Below are positions 13,582 through 21,460 of a DNA stretch of 64,000 nt, piece after piece. Within the stretch, counting starts at the first letter, position 1. Each line of letters opens with the position of its first letter. The stretch spans positions 1-64,000 of the forward strand of contig NZ_JAHLYT010000011.1 of the NCBI RefSeq assembly GCF_025128095.1. The letters run 5' to 3'. A model generated the notes under the pieces. That model was not told where the DNA came from. It searched no databases and saw nothing but the letters and a program-made list of their open reading frames with translations. Source of the DNA: Synechococcus sp. CS-1328 (GTDB lineage Bacteria; Cyanobacteriota; Cyanobacteriia; PCC-6307; Cyanobiaceae). A program made the position numbers and the translations under genes.

Positions 13582-14367
13582 TCAGGACGGTTGTTGACGA
13601 ATGTGCTCCAGGGCAGCTCGGGCGGCCTGTTGCTCGGCTTCGCGGCGGGAACCCCCCCAGCCCTCACCCAGGGGCTGCGCTACCGGCTTGGCTTCATGGG
13701 TGGCAGGCAGGCTGACGCGGCAGTGGAAGCGTCGGGGGTCGGCGTGGCGGCGGTTGCGCTCCAGGCAGCGGTAGACGGGCAGGCCCAGGCCCTGGCCCTG
13801 GCTCCATTCCTGCAGGGCGGATTTCCAGTTGTGCTGATCCGGATCAGCCAGCAGCTCGGCGGTGGTCTGCCGCCAGTGGGAATCCAGCCAGAGATGCACG
13901 GGCACGAGGCTCCCTCCCCAGCTGTCGTAGAGGCCGCCGATCAGGGCCTCGCAGGTTTCGGCCAGCACGGTGCGGCGGCCGGCGAGGTCGCCCTCGGCCA
14001 TGGCGCCGATCCGCACCACATCCGCCAGGCCGCAGCGCTCCGCCAGGTCTGCCAGCCAGCGGTCGCTCACCAGCTGGGCGCGCAAGGCCGAGCACTGACC
14101 CACGCTCAGATTGGGATGCTGCCGCTGCAGGTATTCCGCCGCAGCCAGCCGCAGCACCGCATCGCCAAGAAACTCCAGCCGGTCGTGGTGATGCGCCAGA
14201 CCGGCGGAGGTGTGGGTCAGGGCTTCATCGATCAGGGCCAGCGCCTCGGGGCCGTCACCGGGACCGCCGGCAGCGGTGGGATCCAGGCCGAGCCTCTGCA
14301 GCAGGGCCAGCAGCTGGTGCCGTCGTTGCGGCGCAAGGGCGGGCTGCGGCCGGGGCGTCGCAGGCAT
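13582..14367 (-). CDS. rnc: Ribonuclease III
   Basis: A double-strand-specific endoribonuclease that processes rRNA precursors and regulatory RNAs. The signature DRLEFLGDAVLRL lies near residues 62-74, the second acidic site in ETCEALIGGLYDSWG, and a double-stranded RNA-binding domain covers about residues 175-258. At 261 residues it is slightly longer than usual. It lies 36 bases downstream of the RNase P RNA gene on the same strand, so two RNA-processing genes are in tandem and may be co-transcribed. Confidence 0.93.
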   Translation of the reverse strand: MPATPRPQPALAPQRRHQLLALLQRLGLDPTAAGGPGDGPEALALIDEALTHTSAGLAHHHDRLEFLGDAVLRLAAAEYLQRQHPNLSVGQCSALRAQLVSDRWLADLAERCGLADVVRIGAMAEGDLAGRRTVLAETCEALIGGLYDSWGGSLVPVHLWLDSHWRQTTAELLADPDQHNWKSALQEWSQGQGLGLPVYRCLERNRRHADPRRFHCRVSLPATHEAKPVAQPLGEGWGGSRREAEQQAARAALEHIRQQPS

Positions 14368-14403
14368 GTGCGGGCGTCAGGGCTTGGGCGGGATCGGGGG
14401 CAA

Positions 14404-14826
14404 GGAGGGAAAGCAGGACATAAGCCGGGTTCTGTTCTCCACCGCCCGGAGGCGGGGAGGGTGATCATCTGTCTGGGACCGCCGTTACCGGCGGCCTCGA
14501 GCGGCGCACTTGGGGCGGGACGGGTGCCATGGCCAACCGTTGTCCCTGGGCCTTGCTCCCAGCCGGGGTTTACCGAGCCAGCACCTCTCGATGCTGCTGG
14601 TGCGCTCTTACCGCACCTTTGCACCCTTACCTGTGCACGGGTCGGGTTGCCCCGGTGCCCGGCCATCGGCGGTGTGTTTCTGTGGCACTCTCCTCACGGT
14701 CACCCGCACTGGGCGTTACCCAGCAAGCCTGGCCATTGGGGAGCCCGGACTTTCCTCAACCGGACGCCACCGCACCCCGAAAGGCCCAGCGTCTCCGATC
14801 GCGACCACCTCGCCTGCTTTCCGCCG
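14404..14826 (-). ncRNA. rnpB: RNase P RNA (M1-type)
   Basis: The catalytic RNA of RNase P, which cuts 5' leaders from tRNA precursors. On the minus strand the conserved blocks appear in order: GGAGGAAAGTCCGGGCTCC-like sequence (14740-14755), ACAGAAAC, GGTAAGGGTGCAAAGGTG, CGGTAAGAGC, AGACAGATGATC (14463-14474) and ACAGAACCCGGCTTA (14421-14435). Helix P1 is formed by CCTGCTTTCC at 14408-14417 (RNA sense) and GGAAAGCAGG at 14813-14822, fixing the ends to within a few bases. Short ORFs here are spurious. Confidence 0.95.
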
Positions 14827-14922
14827 CGACTCTAGGCACCGCCATGTCTGAGGCATTGCCCTTTCTGAGGCACAGCCCTGTCGGGGGGCGTTGCCGATAA
14901 TGGGGCTCCCAGGTCAACCCCT

Positions 14923-14996
<74 letters not shown>

Positions 14997-15094
14997 TTCA
15001 GGACCTGGTCCGTTGCGCTTGGCAGCTCTCGCCCTGCCGGGCCCGTTCTTCGAGCTGCCTAGGGTTCGAGCTCATCCAGGCAATCAAGGTCTTC

Positions 15095-15898
15095 ATGCAA
15101 GGTTCGATGCGACCGGCCGGTGGTGATGGGCTTGGGACAACGTTTCAGCTGATCCTGGCCGGGCTGGTGGCCCTGCTGATCCTGTTGAGCCAGACGATTT
15201 TCATCGTGCCCGCCGGCAATGTGGCGGTGGTGACGACCCTGGGCCGGGTGACCGGTGGGGAGCGCCGGCCAGGCCCCAACCTGAAGATTCCCCTGATCCA
15301 GGCCACGTCGTTCTTTGATGTGCGCACCCAGGTGCGGCCGGAGCAGTTCTCCACCCTGACCAAGGATCTGCAGGTGATCGAGGCCACGGCCACGATGAAG
15401 TACGCGATCCGGCCCAGCGAAGCGGGCCGGGTGTTCGAGACGATCGCCACCGACAACCAGCAGATCTACCCGCGGGTGATTCAGCCCTCGCTGCTCAAGG
15501 CCCTCAAGTCGGTGTTTTCCCAGTACGAGCTGGTCACGATCGCCACCGAGTGGAACAGCATCTCCGCATTGGTGCAGGACAAGGTGGCGGAGGAACTCAA
15601 GAAGTTCGATTACGTGACGGTGCAGGGCCTGGATCTCACCGGCCTGCAGATCGCCGAGGAATACCGCGCCGCCATTGAGCAGAAGCAGATCGCGGATCAG
15701 CGGTTGCTGCGCTCCCAGACCGAGGTGAAGATCGCCGAGCAGGAGGCCCTCCGCTACGAGATCCTCAACAAGAGCCTCGATGACCAGGTGCTCTACAAGC
15801 TCTTCCTCGACAAGTGGGACGGGCAGACCTCCGTGGTTCCGGCTCTTCCGGGAACTGCGGGCGGTACCCCGCCGGTGATCGTGCAGGGCCGGCGCTGA
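15095..15898 (+). CDS. Prohibitin/stomatin-like SPFH membrane protein
   Basis: A 267-residue protein with one N-terminal membrane helix (about residues 15-37), an SPFH/band-7 domain (about 38-190, opening VPAGNVAVVTTLGRVTGGE) and a charged coiled-coil-like tail (EEYRAAIEQKQIADQRLLR). SPFH proteins build large rings in the membrane and often partner with proteases. An AAGG ribosome-binding site precedes the ATG at 15095; 15107 is a second option. Its stop codon shares one base with the start of an aspartic-protease gene (TGATG), strongly implying joint translation and function. Its C-terminus is Gly/Pro-rich. Confidence 0.85.
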   Translation: MQGSMRPAGGDGLGTTFQLILAGLVALLILLSQTIFIVPAGNVAVVTTLGRVTGGERRPGPNLKIPLIQATSFFDVRTQVRPEQFSTLTKDLQVIEATATMKYAIRPSEAGRVFETIATDNQQIYPRVIQPSLLKALKSVFSQYELVTIATEWNSISALVQDKVAEELKKFDYVTVQGLDLTGLQIAEEYRAAIEQKQIADQRLLRSQTEVKIAEQEALRYEILNKSLDDQVLYKLFLDKWDGQTSVVPALPGTAGGTPPVIVQGRR

Positions 15899-16914
15899 TG
15901 CTGCAGGCGGCGGGGCTGGCCTCGGGGCTGGGGGCGGGGTTGGTTGCGGCCCTGATTCAGCTCCAGGGCCCGGCACTGAGGCCTGGAATCCTGGCGGGCT
16001 CGGTGACCCTGCCGCTGGAGCGCGCCGCCGGCGGTGACACACCGGTGCTCAGCCTGCGCAGCGATGGGCGGCCGGTGCGCTTCCTGGTCGATACCGGCGC
16101 CTCGTCCACCCTGGTGTCGCCGGATCTGGTGAAGCGGCTGGGTCTGGCCAGCACCCCGATCCCGCCGGCCGATTTCGGCCTTGCCGGCGCTGGCAACGGC
16201 TGCGGCACTCTGCAGCCGCGGCGCACGTCCCTGCCGCCTCTGAGCCTGTCGACACAGTCCCTGGCAACGCAGCGTCTGCCCACCCAGAGCCCGCCTTCCG
16301 AGGCGCCGGGAACCCTCAGCCTCATCGGCGCCGAGGCCCTGGTGTTGCCGGTGGGGGGCCTGCCGCCGGACGTGGACGGCGTGCTGGGGGCCCCACAGCT
16401 GCGCCAGTTGCCTCTCTGGATCGATCCCCGCGGCAGTGTGCTGGCCTTCGGTCGCAGTGCCCTGCAGGCTGCGGATCAGGCCTCTGATGGTCGGGCATCG
16501 AATCGGGGCTCCGGGGCCTCAGGCGAGGTGACGCTCCCCCTCCGCTGGCACCGCGGCGTGCCGCTGCTGTCCCTGGTCACCGGCAGCCGGGCCGGCACGG
16601 TCCAGGCCCTGGCCGACACCGGCGCCGAGGGGTTGTTCGTCACGCCGGAGCTGGCCATGGTGCTGCCGGCCCTCGGATCCAGCCAGCCCCTGCGGGTGGC
16701 GGGCTTCTGCGGCGAGCAACCGGCCAGCTGGACGCGGGTTCAGGGACCGAGCCTCAGCGGCCGCAGGCCAGCCGCACCGGTGCAGGCCATCCTCACGGCC
16801 AACCCGGTGTTCCAGGCCCTGGGGGTGGAGGCGATCGTGGGGCAGGAGCTGCTCCGCCCCCATCGCCAGCTCTGGCGCCTTGAAGCCACGCCGCCGACGC
16901 TGCGCCTCTGGTAA
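15898..16914 (+). CDS. Retropepsin-like aspartyl protease with two DTGA motifs
   Basis: A 338-residue protein with an N-terminal hydrophobic segment (about residues 5-22, likely signal or anchor) and two aspartic-protease half-sites: FLVDTGASSTLV with Asp65 and ALADTGAEGLFV with Asp240. Each half is retropepsin-like, so the single chain could fold as its own pseudo-dimer, as pepsins do; this is inference. The middle (about residues 100-145) is Ser/Pro/Gln-rich and likely a linker. It starts within the stop codon of the prohibitin-like gene. The substrate is unknown; the location is probably periplasmic or lumenal. Confidence 0.8.
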   Translation: MLQAAGLASGLGAGLVAALIQLQGPALRPGILAGSVTLPLERAAGGDTPVLSLRSDGRPVRFLVDTGASSTLVSPDLVKRLGLASTPIPPADFGLAGAGNGCGTLQPRRTSLPPLSLSTQSLATQRLPTQSPPSEAPGTLSLIGAEALVLPVGGLPPDVDGVLGAPQLRQLPLWIDPRGSVLAFGRSALQAADQASDGRASNRGSGASGEVTLPLRWHRGVPLLSLVTGSRAGTVQALADTGAEGLFVTPELAMVLPALGSSQPLRVAGFCGEQPASWTRVQGPSLSGRRPAAPVQAILTANPVFQALGVEAIVGQELLRPHRQLWRLEATPPTLRLW

Positions 16915-17004
16915 CGGCCCGCTCCAGTCCGGAGCCAGTCCGGAGCGAGGCCAGAGTCTGCCGGAAGCTGCAAGGCTTGAGGCCCACGTGAGCTCCCGAC
17001 GCGA

Positions 17005-17967
17005 ATGGTGGCACTGCTGGTCTATGTGGTGCTGAAGGGTCTGGAGAGCACCGTCGTGCGGGCGCTGCAGCTCCAGGGCGCCCGCCATCCGGTGGATGGC
17101 ATCAACCCGATCAGTGCCTGCAATCTGTTTTTCTTCGCCCTGGTGGTGGTGGGTACGAGTCTGGTGCTGGCCGACCGGAGCACCCTGCAGCGGCAGCTGC
17201 CGCTGCTGCATCGCCGCCAGTGGCAGCTGCTGGCTCTCGACATGCTGGCCGGCAGCCTGCTGGGCCCCCTCGGCAGCTTCATGGCCATCGAGGCTCTGGC
17301 TGTGATCGAGAAGACCCTGGTGTTCAGCCTGGTGCTGCCTGCTTCGGCGCTGCTGTCGTGGCTGTGGCTGGGCGAGCCGCTGCCCCGCCGCTTCTGGCTC
17401 ACCACTGTCGTGATCGGCCTGGGGCTGGGATTGGCCTCCCTCGGCAGCGGGGTGCCGAGGGGGATGGACCGGTTGTCGGGCCTGGCCTGGGGGGGCGTGG
17501 GTGTGGCGGGGTTCTCCTGCAGTGCGGTCACGGCCCGGCGGCTGAATCGGGACGGCCTCGGTATCGGGCTCACCACCGGTCTGCCGTCGCTGCTGGCGGC
17601 GCTGCTGTTTCTGCTGATCGGTCTGGTGCTCTACGGCCCAGGGCACTTCATGCATCTGCAGCTCTGGTGGGTGGCTGGGGTGATCGGGCTCTATGCCATC
17701 ACCGTGGTGCTGGGCAGTGAGTGCAGCCTGCGCCTCTGTTACCGGCGCTTCAGCGTGGCCACCGTGGCCATCGTCGGGTCGTTGAGCCTGGCAGTTTCGG
17801 TGGTCAGTGCGGCGGTGGTGCTGGCCGAGCCGCTGCGCATGCCGGTGCTGCTGGGCTCGGGGCTGGTGCTGCTGGGCGTGATGCTGGCGGTTCGCGCGGC
17901 TCCGATCGCGGCTGCATCCAGCGCGGCCTCCTCCAGTGGGGCGGCAACCCTGCGGACAGACGGCTGA
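17005..17967 (+). CDS. EamA/DMT-superfamily permease
   Basis: A 320-residue integral membrane protein with about ten hydrophobic helices arranged as two five-helix EamA repeats. The conserved glutamate after the fourth helix of each half is visible (WLGEPLP near residue 123 and VLAEPLR near residue 275). The family exports or imports metabolites such as amino acids or nucleotide sugars; the substrate cannot be assigned. It has its own ATG about 90 bases after the protease gene and is followed by an ABC pair on the same strand. Confidence 0.82.
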   Translation: MVALLVYVVLKGLESTVVRALQLQGARHPVDGINPISACNLFFFALVVVGTSLVLADRSTLQRQLPLLHRRQWQLLALDMLAGSLLGPLGSFMAIEALAVIEKTLVFSLVLPASALLSWLWLGEPLPRRFWLTTVVIGLGLGLASLGSGVPRGMDRLSGLAWGGVGVAGFSCSAVTARRLNRDGLGIGLTTGLPSLLAALLFLLIGLVLYGPGHFMHLQLWWVAGVIGLYAITVVLGSECSLRLCYRRFSVATVAIVGSLSLAVSVVSAAVVLAEPLRMPVLLGSGLVLLGVMLAVRAAPIAAASSAASSSGAATLRTDG

Positions 17968-18035
17968 CCAAGCCGGCCTGAGGCGCGATCATCGAGGGGC
18001 TGCGGCCGGTGCATCACCACCCAGCAGGACGGGGG

Positions 18036-18689
18036 ATGGGCAACGACGACACGCTGCTCCTGCAGGCCCAGGGGCTGGATCGACAGCTGGGGCCACGCTG
18101 GCTCTGGCGGGATCTCGCGCTGCAGTTGCAGCCCGGTGACCGCTTGGCCCTGGTGGCACCCTCCGGTGCGGGCAAGACCCTGCTGCTGCGCAGCCTGGCC
18201 CTGCTGGATCCGCTGCAGCAGGGTGAGCTTTTTCTTCGGGGCCGCACGCCTGCGGCCTGGGGCCTGCCCGTGTGGCGTTCACGCCTGATCTATCTGGCCC
18301 AGCGGCCGGTGCTGTTTCCCGGCACGGTGCGGGACAACCTGCAGGCGGTGTTTCAGCTGGCCGTGCATCAGCAACGCCACTGGCAGCCGGAGACCCTGGC
18401 GGGCTGGCTGGAGAGCCTGGGGCGCGACGAGACGTTTCTCGACCTCGATGCCGAGCGGCTCTCCGGTGGCGAAGCCCAGCTGCTCAATCTGCTGCGGGCT
18501 CTGCAGCTCGATCCCGACATCCTGCTGCTGGATGAACCCACCGCCTCCCTGGATCCGGCCTCCACGGCGGCGGTGGAGGACCTGCTGGCCGGCTGGCTGG
18601 AGGCGGGCGACCGGGCCTGCGTGATCACCAGCCACGACGGCGAGCAGCTGCGCCGCTTCGGCAACCGCCGCCTGGAGCTGGCCGTATGA
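18036..18689 (+). CDS. ABC transporter ATP-binding protein, FetA-like
   Basis: A 217-residue ATPase with Walker A APSGAGKTLL (about residue 40), Q-loop LAQRPVLFPG, signature LSGGEAQLLNLLRAL and Walker B ILLLDEPTASLD. The FPGTVRDNL stretch and the short length fit the FetA/YbbL group. It overlaps the next gene, a FetB/UPF0014 permease, by four bases (ATGA). In E. coli FetAB is linked to iron export and oxidative-stress resistance; the same role here is inferred. The start at 18036 has an upstream AGGA. Confidence 0.85.
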   Translation: MGNDDTLLLQAQGLDRQLGPRWLWRDLALQLQPGDRLALVAPSGAGKTLLLRSLALLDPLQQGELFLRGRTPAAWGLPVWRSRLIYLAQRPVLFPGTVRDNLQAVFQLAVHQQRHWQPETLAGWLESLGRDETFLDLDAERLSGGEAQLLNLLRALQLDPDILLLDEPTASLDPASTAAVEDLLAGWLEAGDRACVITSHDGEQLRRFGNRRLELAV

Positions 18690-19504
18690 CGCCGATCACC
18701 AGCGGGGCTCTCACCATCAGCGACGGCCGCCTCGCCCTGGCGACCCTGCTGATCCTGGTGAATGTGGGTCTGTCCGCCTTGCTGCGGCTGGGCCTGGGCC
18801 GCACGTTGCTGATCGCCTCCACCCGGATGGTGGTGCAGCTGCTGCTGGTGGGGTCGGTGCTGGAGTGGCTGTTCCGCCAGGACAATGCCCCCGCCATCCT
18901 GCTGCTGGCTCTGGTGATGGCCGTGATCGCCGGCATCTCGGCTGTGCAGCGCACCCGGCGGCGCTTTGCCGGGATCTATCGCAACAGCCTGGTTTCCGTG
19001 ATTGGATCCTCGGCCCTGGTCACCGGTCTGGCGATCGTGGCGATCATCCAGCCCGAGCCCTGGTTCACCCCCCAATATCTGATCCCGCTGCTGGGCATGG
19101 TGCTGGGCAACACCCTCAACGGCATCTCCCTCGGCCTGGATCGCCTGATGGAGGGGTTGCTGAGCCGGCGGGAGCAGGTGGAGGCGTGGTTGGCCCTGGG
19201 CGGCAGCCGCTGGGAGGCCTGTAATTCCGTGGTGCGGGATGCGATCCGCATCGCCATGATCCCCACGATCAATTCGATGATGGTGATGGGTCTGGTCAGC
19301 CTGCCCGGCATGATGACCGGCCAGATCCTGGAAGGTGCCGCACCTGCGGCTGCCGTTCGTTATCAGATCGTGATCCTGTTCATGATTTCCGCTGCCACCG
19401 CCCTTGGGGTGTTCGGGGTGGTCTTGCTGGGCTACCGCAGCCTCACCAGCCAGGACCATCAGTTGCGGCTGGACCGGCTCTCATCCCTGCGCGAGCGCCC
19501 CTGA
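18686..19504 (+). CDS. ABC transporter permease, FetB/UPF0014 family
   Basis: A 272-residue membrane protein with about seven hydrophobic helices. Family-typical stretches include MVVQLLLVGSVLEWLF near residue 48, LLGMVLGNTLNGISLGLDRL in the middle and SLPGMMTGQILEGAAP in the C-terminal third. It forms the membrane part of the transporter whose ATPase is encoded immediately upstream with an ATGA overlap. The substrate is probably iron or another divalent metal by analogy with FetAB. Confidence 0.88.
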   Translation: MTPITSGALTISDGRLALATLLILVNVGLSALLRLGLGRTLLIASTRMVVQLLLVGSVLEWLFRQDNAPAILLLALVMAVIAGISAVQRTRRRFAGIYRNSLVSVIGSSALVTGLAIVAIIQPEPWFTPQYLIPLLGMVLGNTLNGISLGLDRLMEGLLSRREQVEAWLALGGSRWEACNSVVRDAIRIAMIPTINSMMVMGLVSLPGMMTGQILEGAAPAAAVRYQIVILFMISAATALGVFGVVLLGYRSLTSQDHQLRLDRLSSLRERP

Positions 19505-19590
19505 TCGGCCCGCCTGATCAGCGCCTCTGATCAGCACAGTGGTCGGCATGAAGAGCCGGCATGAAGAAATGACCCGCCTGTGCCAGCTCT

Positions 19591-19848
19591 TTGGGCGGCC
19601 ATCCGATCGTAGATCAAAAGGCTGTGATCGCCATGGCTCGCAACACGACGAACCGAAGCTCAGCGGAGGGCTCCAGCTGCGGTTTTCTGGTGGCGATGTA
19701 TGAACGCTGCTCGATTCTGCGTAACGAACAGGGCGGCTATCTCGTGCATCACGACGCCTTCCCAGAAGGTCAATGGAACGCCGCCAATCTTCCGGCGGCC
19801 CATGCCCTCTGCTCCTCCCTGGGCCGCCGCGCTGAGCCGGATGGGTGA
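19591..19848 (+). CDS. Small hypothetical protein
   Basis: An 85-codon frame (or 71 residues from an internal ATG at 19633) in the gap between the fetB-like gene and the leftward acyltransferase. It is polar with several Cys and a CGFLVAMYERCSILR stretch, and no family is recognised. Local base composition is slightly less GC-rich than the neighbours and no convincing ribosome-binding site is seen. It may be a real small gene or chance; nothing else is recognisable in the 356 bases between 19504 and 19861. Confidence 0.35.
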   Translation: MGGHPIVDQKAVIAMARNTTNRSSAEGSSCGFLVAMYERCSILRNEQGGYLVHHDAFPEGQWNAANLPAAHALCSSLGRRAEPDG

Positions 19849-19860
19849 AGGGGGCAGCGG

Positions 19861-20373
19861 TTATGGGCTGGGGCGGGCCTGTGGCGTGCTCGCGACCCGG
19901 GTCAGGGCGCTTTGGAGGCGCAGGCGATTGAACCGCTGCAGCCAGATGCAGGGAAGGTTGAAGGCGGTGGCGAACAGCAGATTGATCAGCACCCCCCAGG
20001 GCGGCATCCAGGCCAGCGTGGCCAGCCAGAAGGGCCACACGCTCAGATGCACCAGCTCGGCACGGCGGGTTTCGGCGATCAGACGCTCCAGCCGGGCCGG
20101 ATCGCGGCTCACCAGGCTGGCCTTGCGCACGCCCCCTGGAAACGCGTTGCCCGCATCGGGCAGCCAGCCCTTCCAGTGCCGGATTCCCAGCCGCTTCTCG
20201 TAAGCCCCAGCCGCCTCGCCCCAGGGCCGCGGCCGGGTCAGCAGGTTGTCGTGGCGCAGCAGCGGCATCGGCAGACGGTGCCCGATCCAGCCGATCAGCA
20301 CGCACCAGCCCATCCAGCCAAGGGCACAGGCCAGCGCTGCCATCAGGGGGTGGGAAAGTGCTGGCCCTGTCAT
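19861..20373 (-). CDS. CrtO-like glycosyl-carotenoid acyltransferase family protein
   Basis: A 170-residue membrane protein with hydrophobic segments near the N-terminus and at about residues 105-145. HWKGWLPDAGNAFPGG, LIAETRRAELVHL and NLPCIWLQRFNRLRL match the signature blocks I recall for the glycosyl-4,4'-diaponeurosporenoate acyltransferase family, named after staphylococcal CrtO. That enzyme acylates a glycosylated carotenoid. In a cyanobacterium the acceptor is unknown; a glycolipid or glycosylated carotenoid is conceivable. The start is the ATG giving MTGPALSHPLMAAL. Confidence 0.7.
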   Translation of the reverse strand: MTGPALSHPLMAALACALGWMGWCVLIGWIGHRLPMPLLRHDNLLTRPRPWGEAAGAYEKRLGIRHWKGWLPDAGNAFPGGVRKASLVSRDPARLERLIAETRRAELVHLSVWPFWLATLAWMPPWGVLINLLFATAFNLPCIWLQRFNRLRLQSALTRVASTPQARPSP

Positions 20374-20542
20374 GTCCGCGTGCCCCGTTCCAGTTTCAGG
20401 ATCGCCAGAACGGCCCCCGGCCGGAAGCGGGTCTGGCACTGCCACCGGTAGCGTCGGCGCCAGCCGTAGCAACCACTACAGGTAGCGCACTGGATGTTTC
20501 CGGGCACCGGGGCTAGCGTGTTTCGAGTCGTGCGTCGCACCC

Positions 20543-20881
20543 ATGACCCAGCTCCACGACCTGCGCCTACGCCTGCTCGTGCAGCAGGAAAGCGAAAGGA
20601 TCGCCGCGTCCCAGCCCGACGAGCTGGATCTCTCGATCGTGCAGGCCCGCTGCCTCTGCTGGCTGGCGTTGCTGGCCGAGGCCCATGAAGACCAGGCCAC
20701 CGATGCCGAGCGCCGCTGCGATCTGGAGCAGGCCATGGGTTGGTTCGCCGATTCGATGCGGCTGCGCGATGTGATCCACGTGGTGTCGTCGATCGAGATC
20801 CCGCTGCCCGGCATGGCCGATCTCGAGATCGACGATGGGCCCCTGGGGGACTGGGGTGCCGGGGAATTGCCCTCGATCTGA
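20543..20881 (+). CDS. Conserved hypothetical protein (112 aa)
   Basis: A soluble, acidic, mainly helical protein of 112 residues, starting MTQLHDLRLRLLVQQESER. No domain is recognised and there is no signal peptide or membrane segment. The sequence has normal codon use for the window and stands alone between a divergent neighbour and another small hypothetical gene. Function unknown. Confidence 0.7.
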   Translation: MTQLHDLRLRLLVQQESERIAASQPDELDLSIVQARCLCWLALLAEAHEDQATDAERRCDLEQAMGWFADSMRLRDVIHVVSSIEIPLPGMADLEIDDGPLGDWGAGELPSI

Positions 20882-20957
20882 GCCTCCAATGAGGCTGAGA
20901 TCGTCCGCTTCGGCAGTCCGGTGCCATGATGGACGTTGATGAGCCCTGGGGAGTGCG

Positions 20958-21422
20958 GTGCCGGAAGAGCCCTGCCAATGCCCTGATTGCCAGCGTTTCT
21001 ATCGGGAACACGACCGATTGATCCGCGAGAATCCGACCCTGCGCCAGCAGCAGGAGCTGAACTGGGCGGCCCTGCAGTCGTTCCGCACCCTGGCGGGCCG
21101 GGTGCTCGAAGACCTTCAGAAGCAGTACGGCGACCTGGAGCCCCCTGCGGCCCCGGCGGTGGAGGCCGGCGGCGGTACGGCGCCGGTGGCCGAGAACGAA
21201 GCCATCCAGCAGGCCATGGCCGATCTGGAGAACATCAACGCCCATCTGTTCTCGATCGAGGCCCTGATGGAGCGCATTTTCGATGTGCGCGTGCCTGAGG
21301 AAGTGGAGCGCAAGTTCCGCGAATTGGCCGGTGAGCTGGCTCCAGACCCCCTCAATGCCGATCGTCTGCGGCTGAACCGCTTGCTGCATCAGACCCCCGA
21401 CCTCCCCGATCACCGGGGCTGA
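20958..21422 (+). CDS. Conserved hypothetical protein with N-terminal CxC-x2-C motif
   Basis: A 154-residue acidic protein that starts at a GTG preceded by a good GGGGAG ribosome-binding site. Near the N-terminus CQCPDCQRFY holds three closely spaced Cys, possibly a metal site. The rest is predicted helical with coiled-coil character (residues 20-60 and 80-130) around an Ala/Pro/Gly linker. No family is recognised. It lies 76 bases after another hypothetical gene on the same strand and converges on glgP. Confidence 0.7.
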   Translation: MPEEPCQCPDCQRFYREHDRLIRENPTLRQQQELNWAALQSFRTLAGRVLEDLQKQYGDLEPPAAPAVEAGGGTAPVAENEAIQQAMADLENINAHLFSIEALMERIFDVRVPEEVERKFRELAGELAPDPLNADRLRLNRLLHQTPDLPDHRG

Positions 21423-21460
21423 GCTTCGGGCATCCATCCCCTTGCTCGAGCCCCCGTCGA

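Noticed and set aside
13564-13588. A possible terminator hairpin GTCCTG / CAGGAC at the end of rnc
   Set aside because: The loop is 13 bases, there is no T run on either side and the stem overlaps the rnc stop codon.
14510-14900. Two plus-strand frames of 113 and 123 codons
   Set aside because: They lie over the RNase P RNA gene, whose conserved elements and P1 helix explain the sequence.
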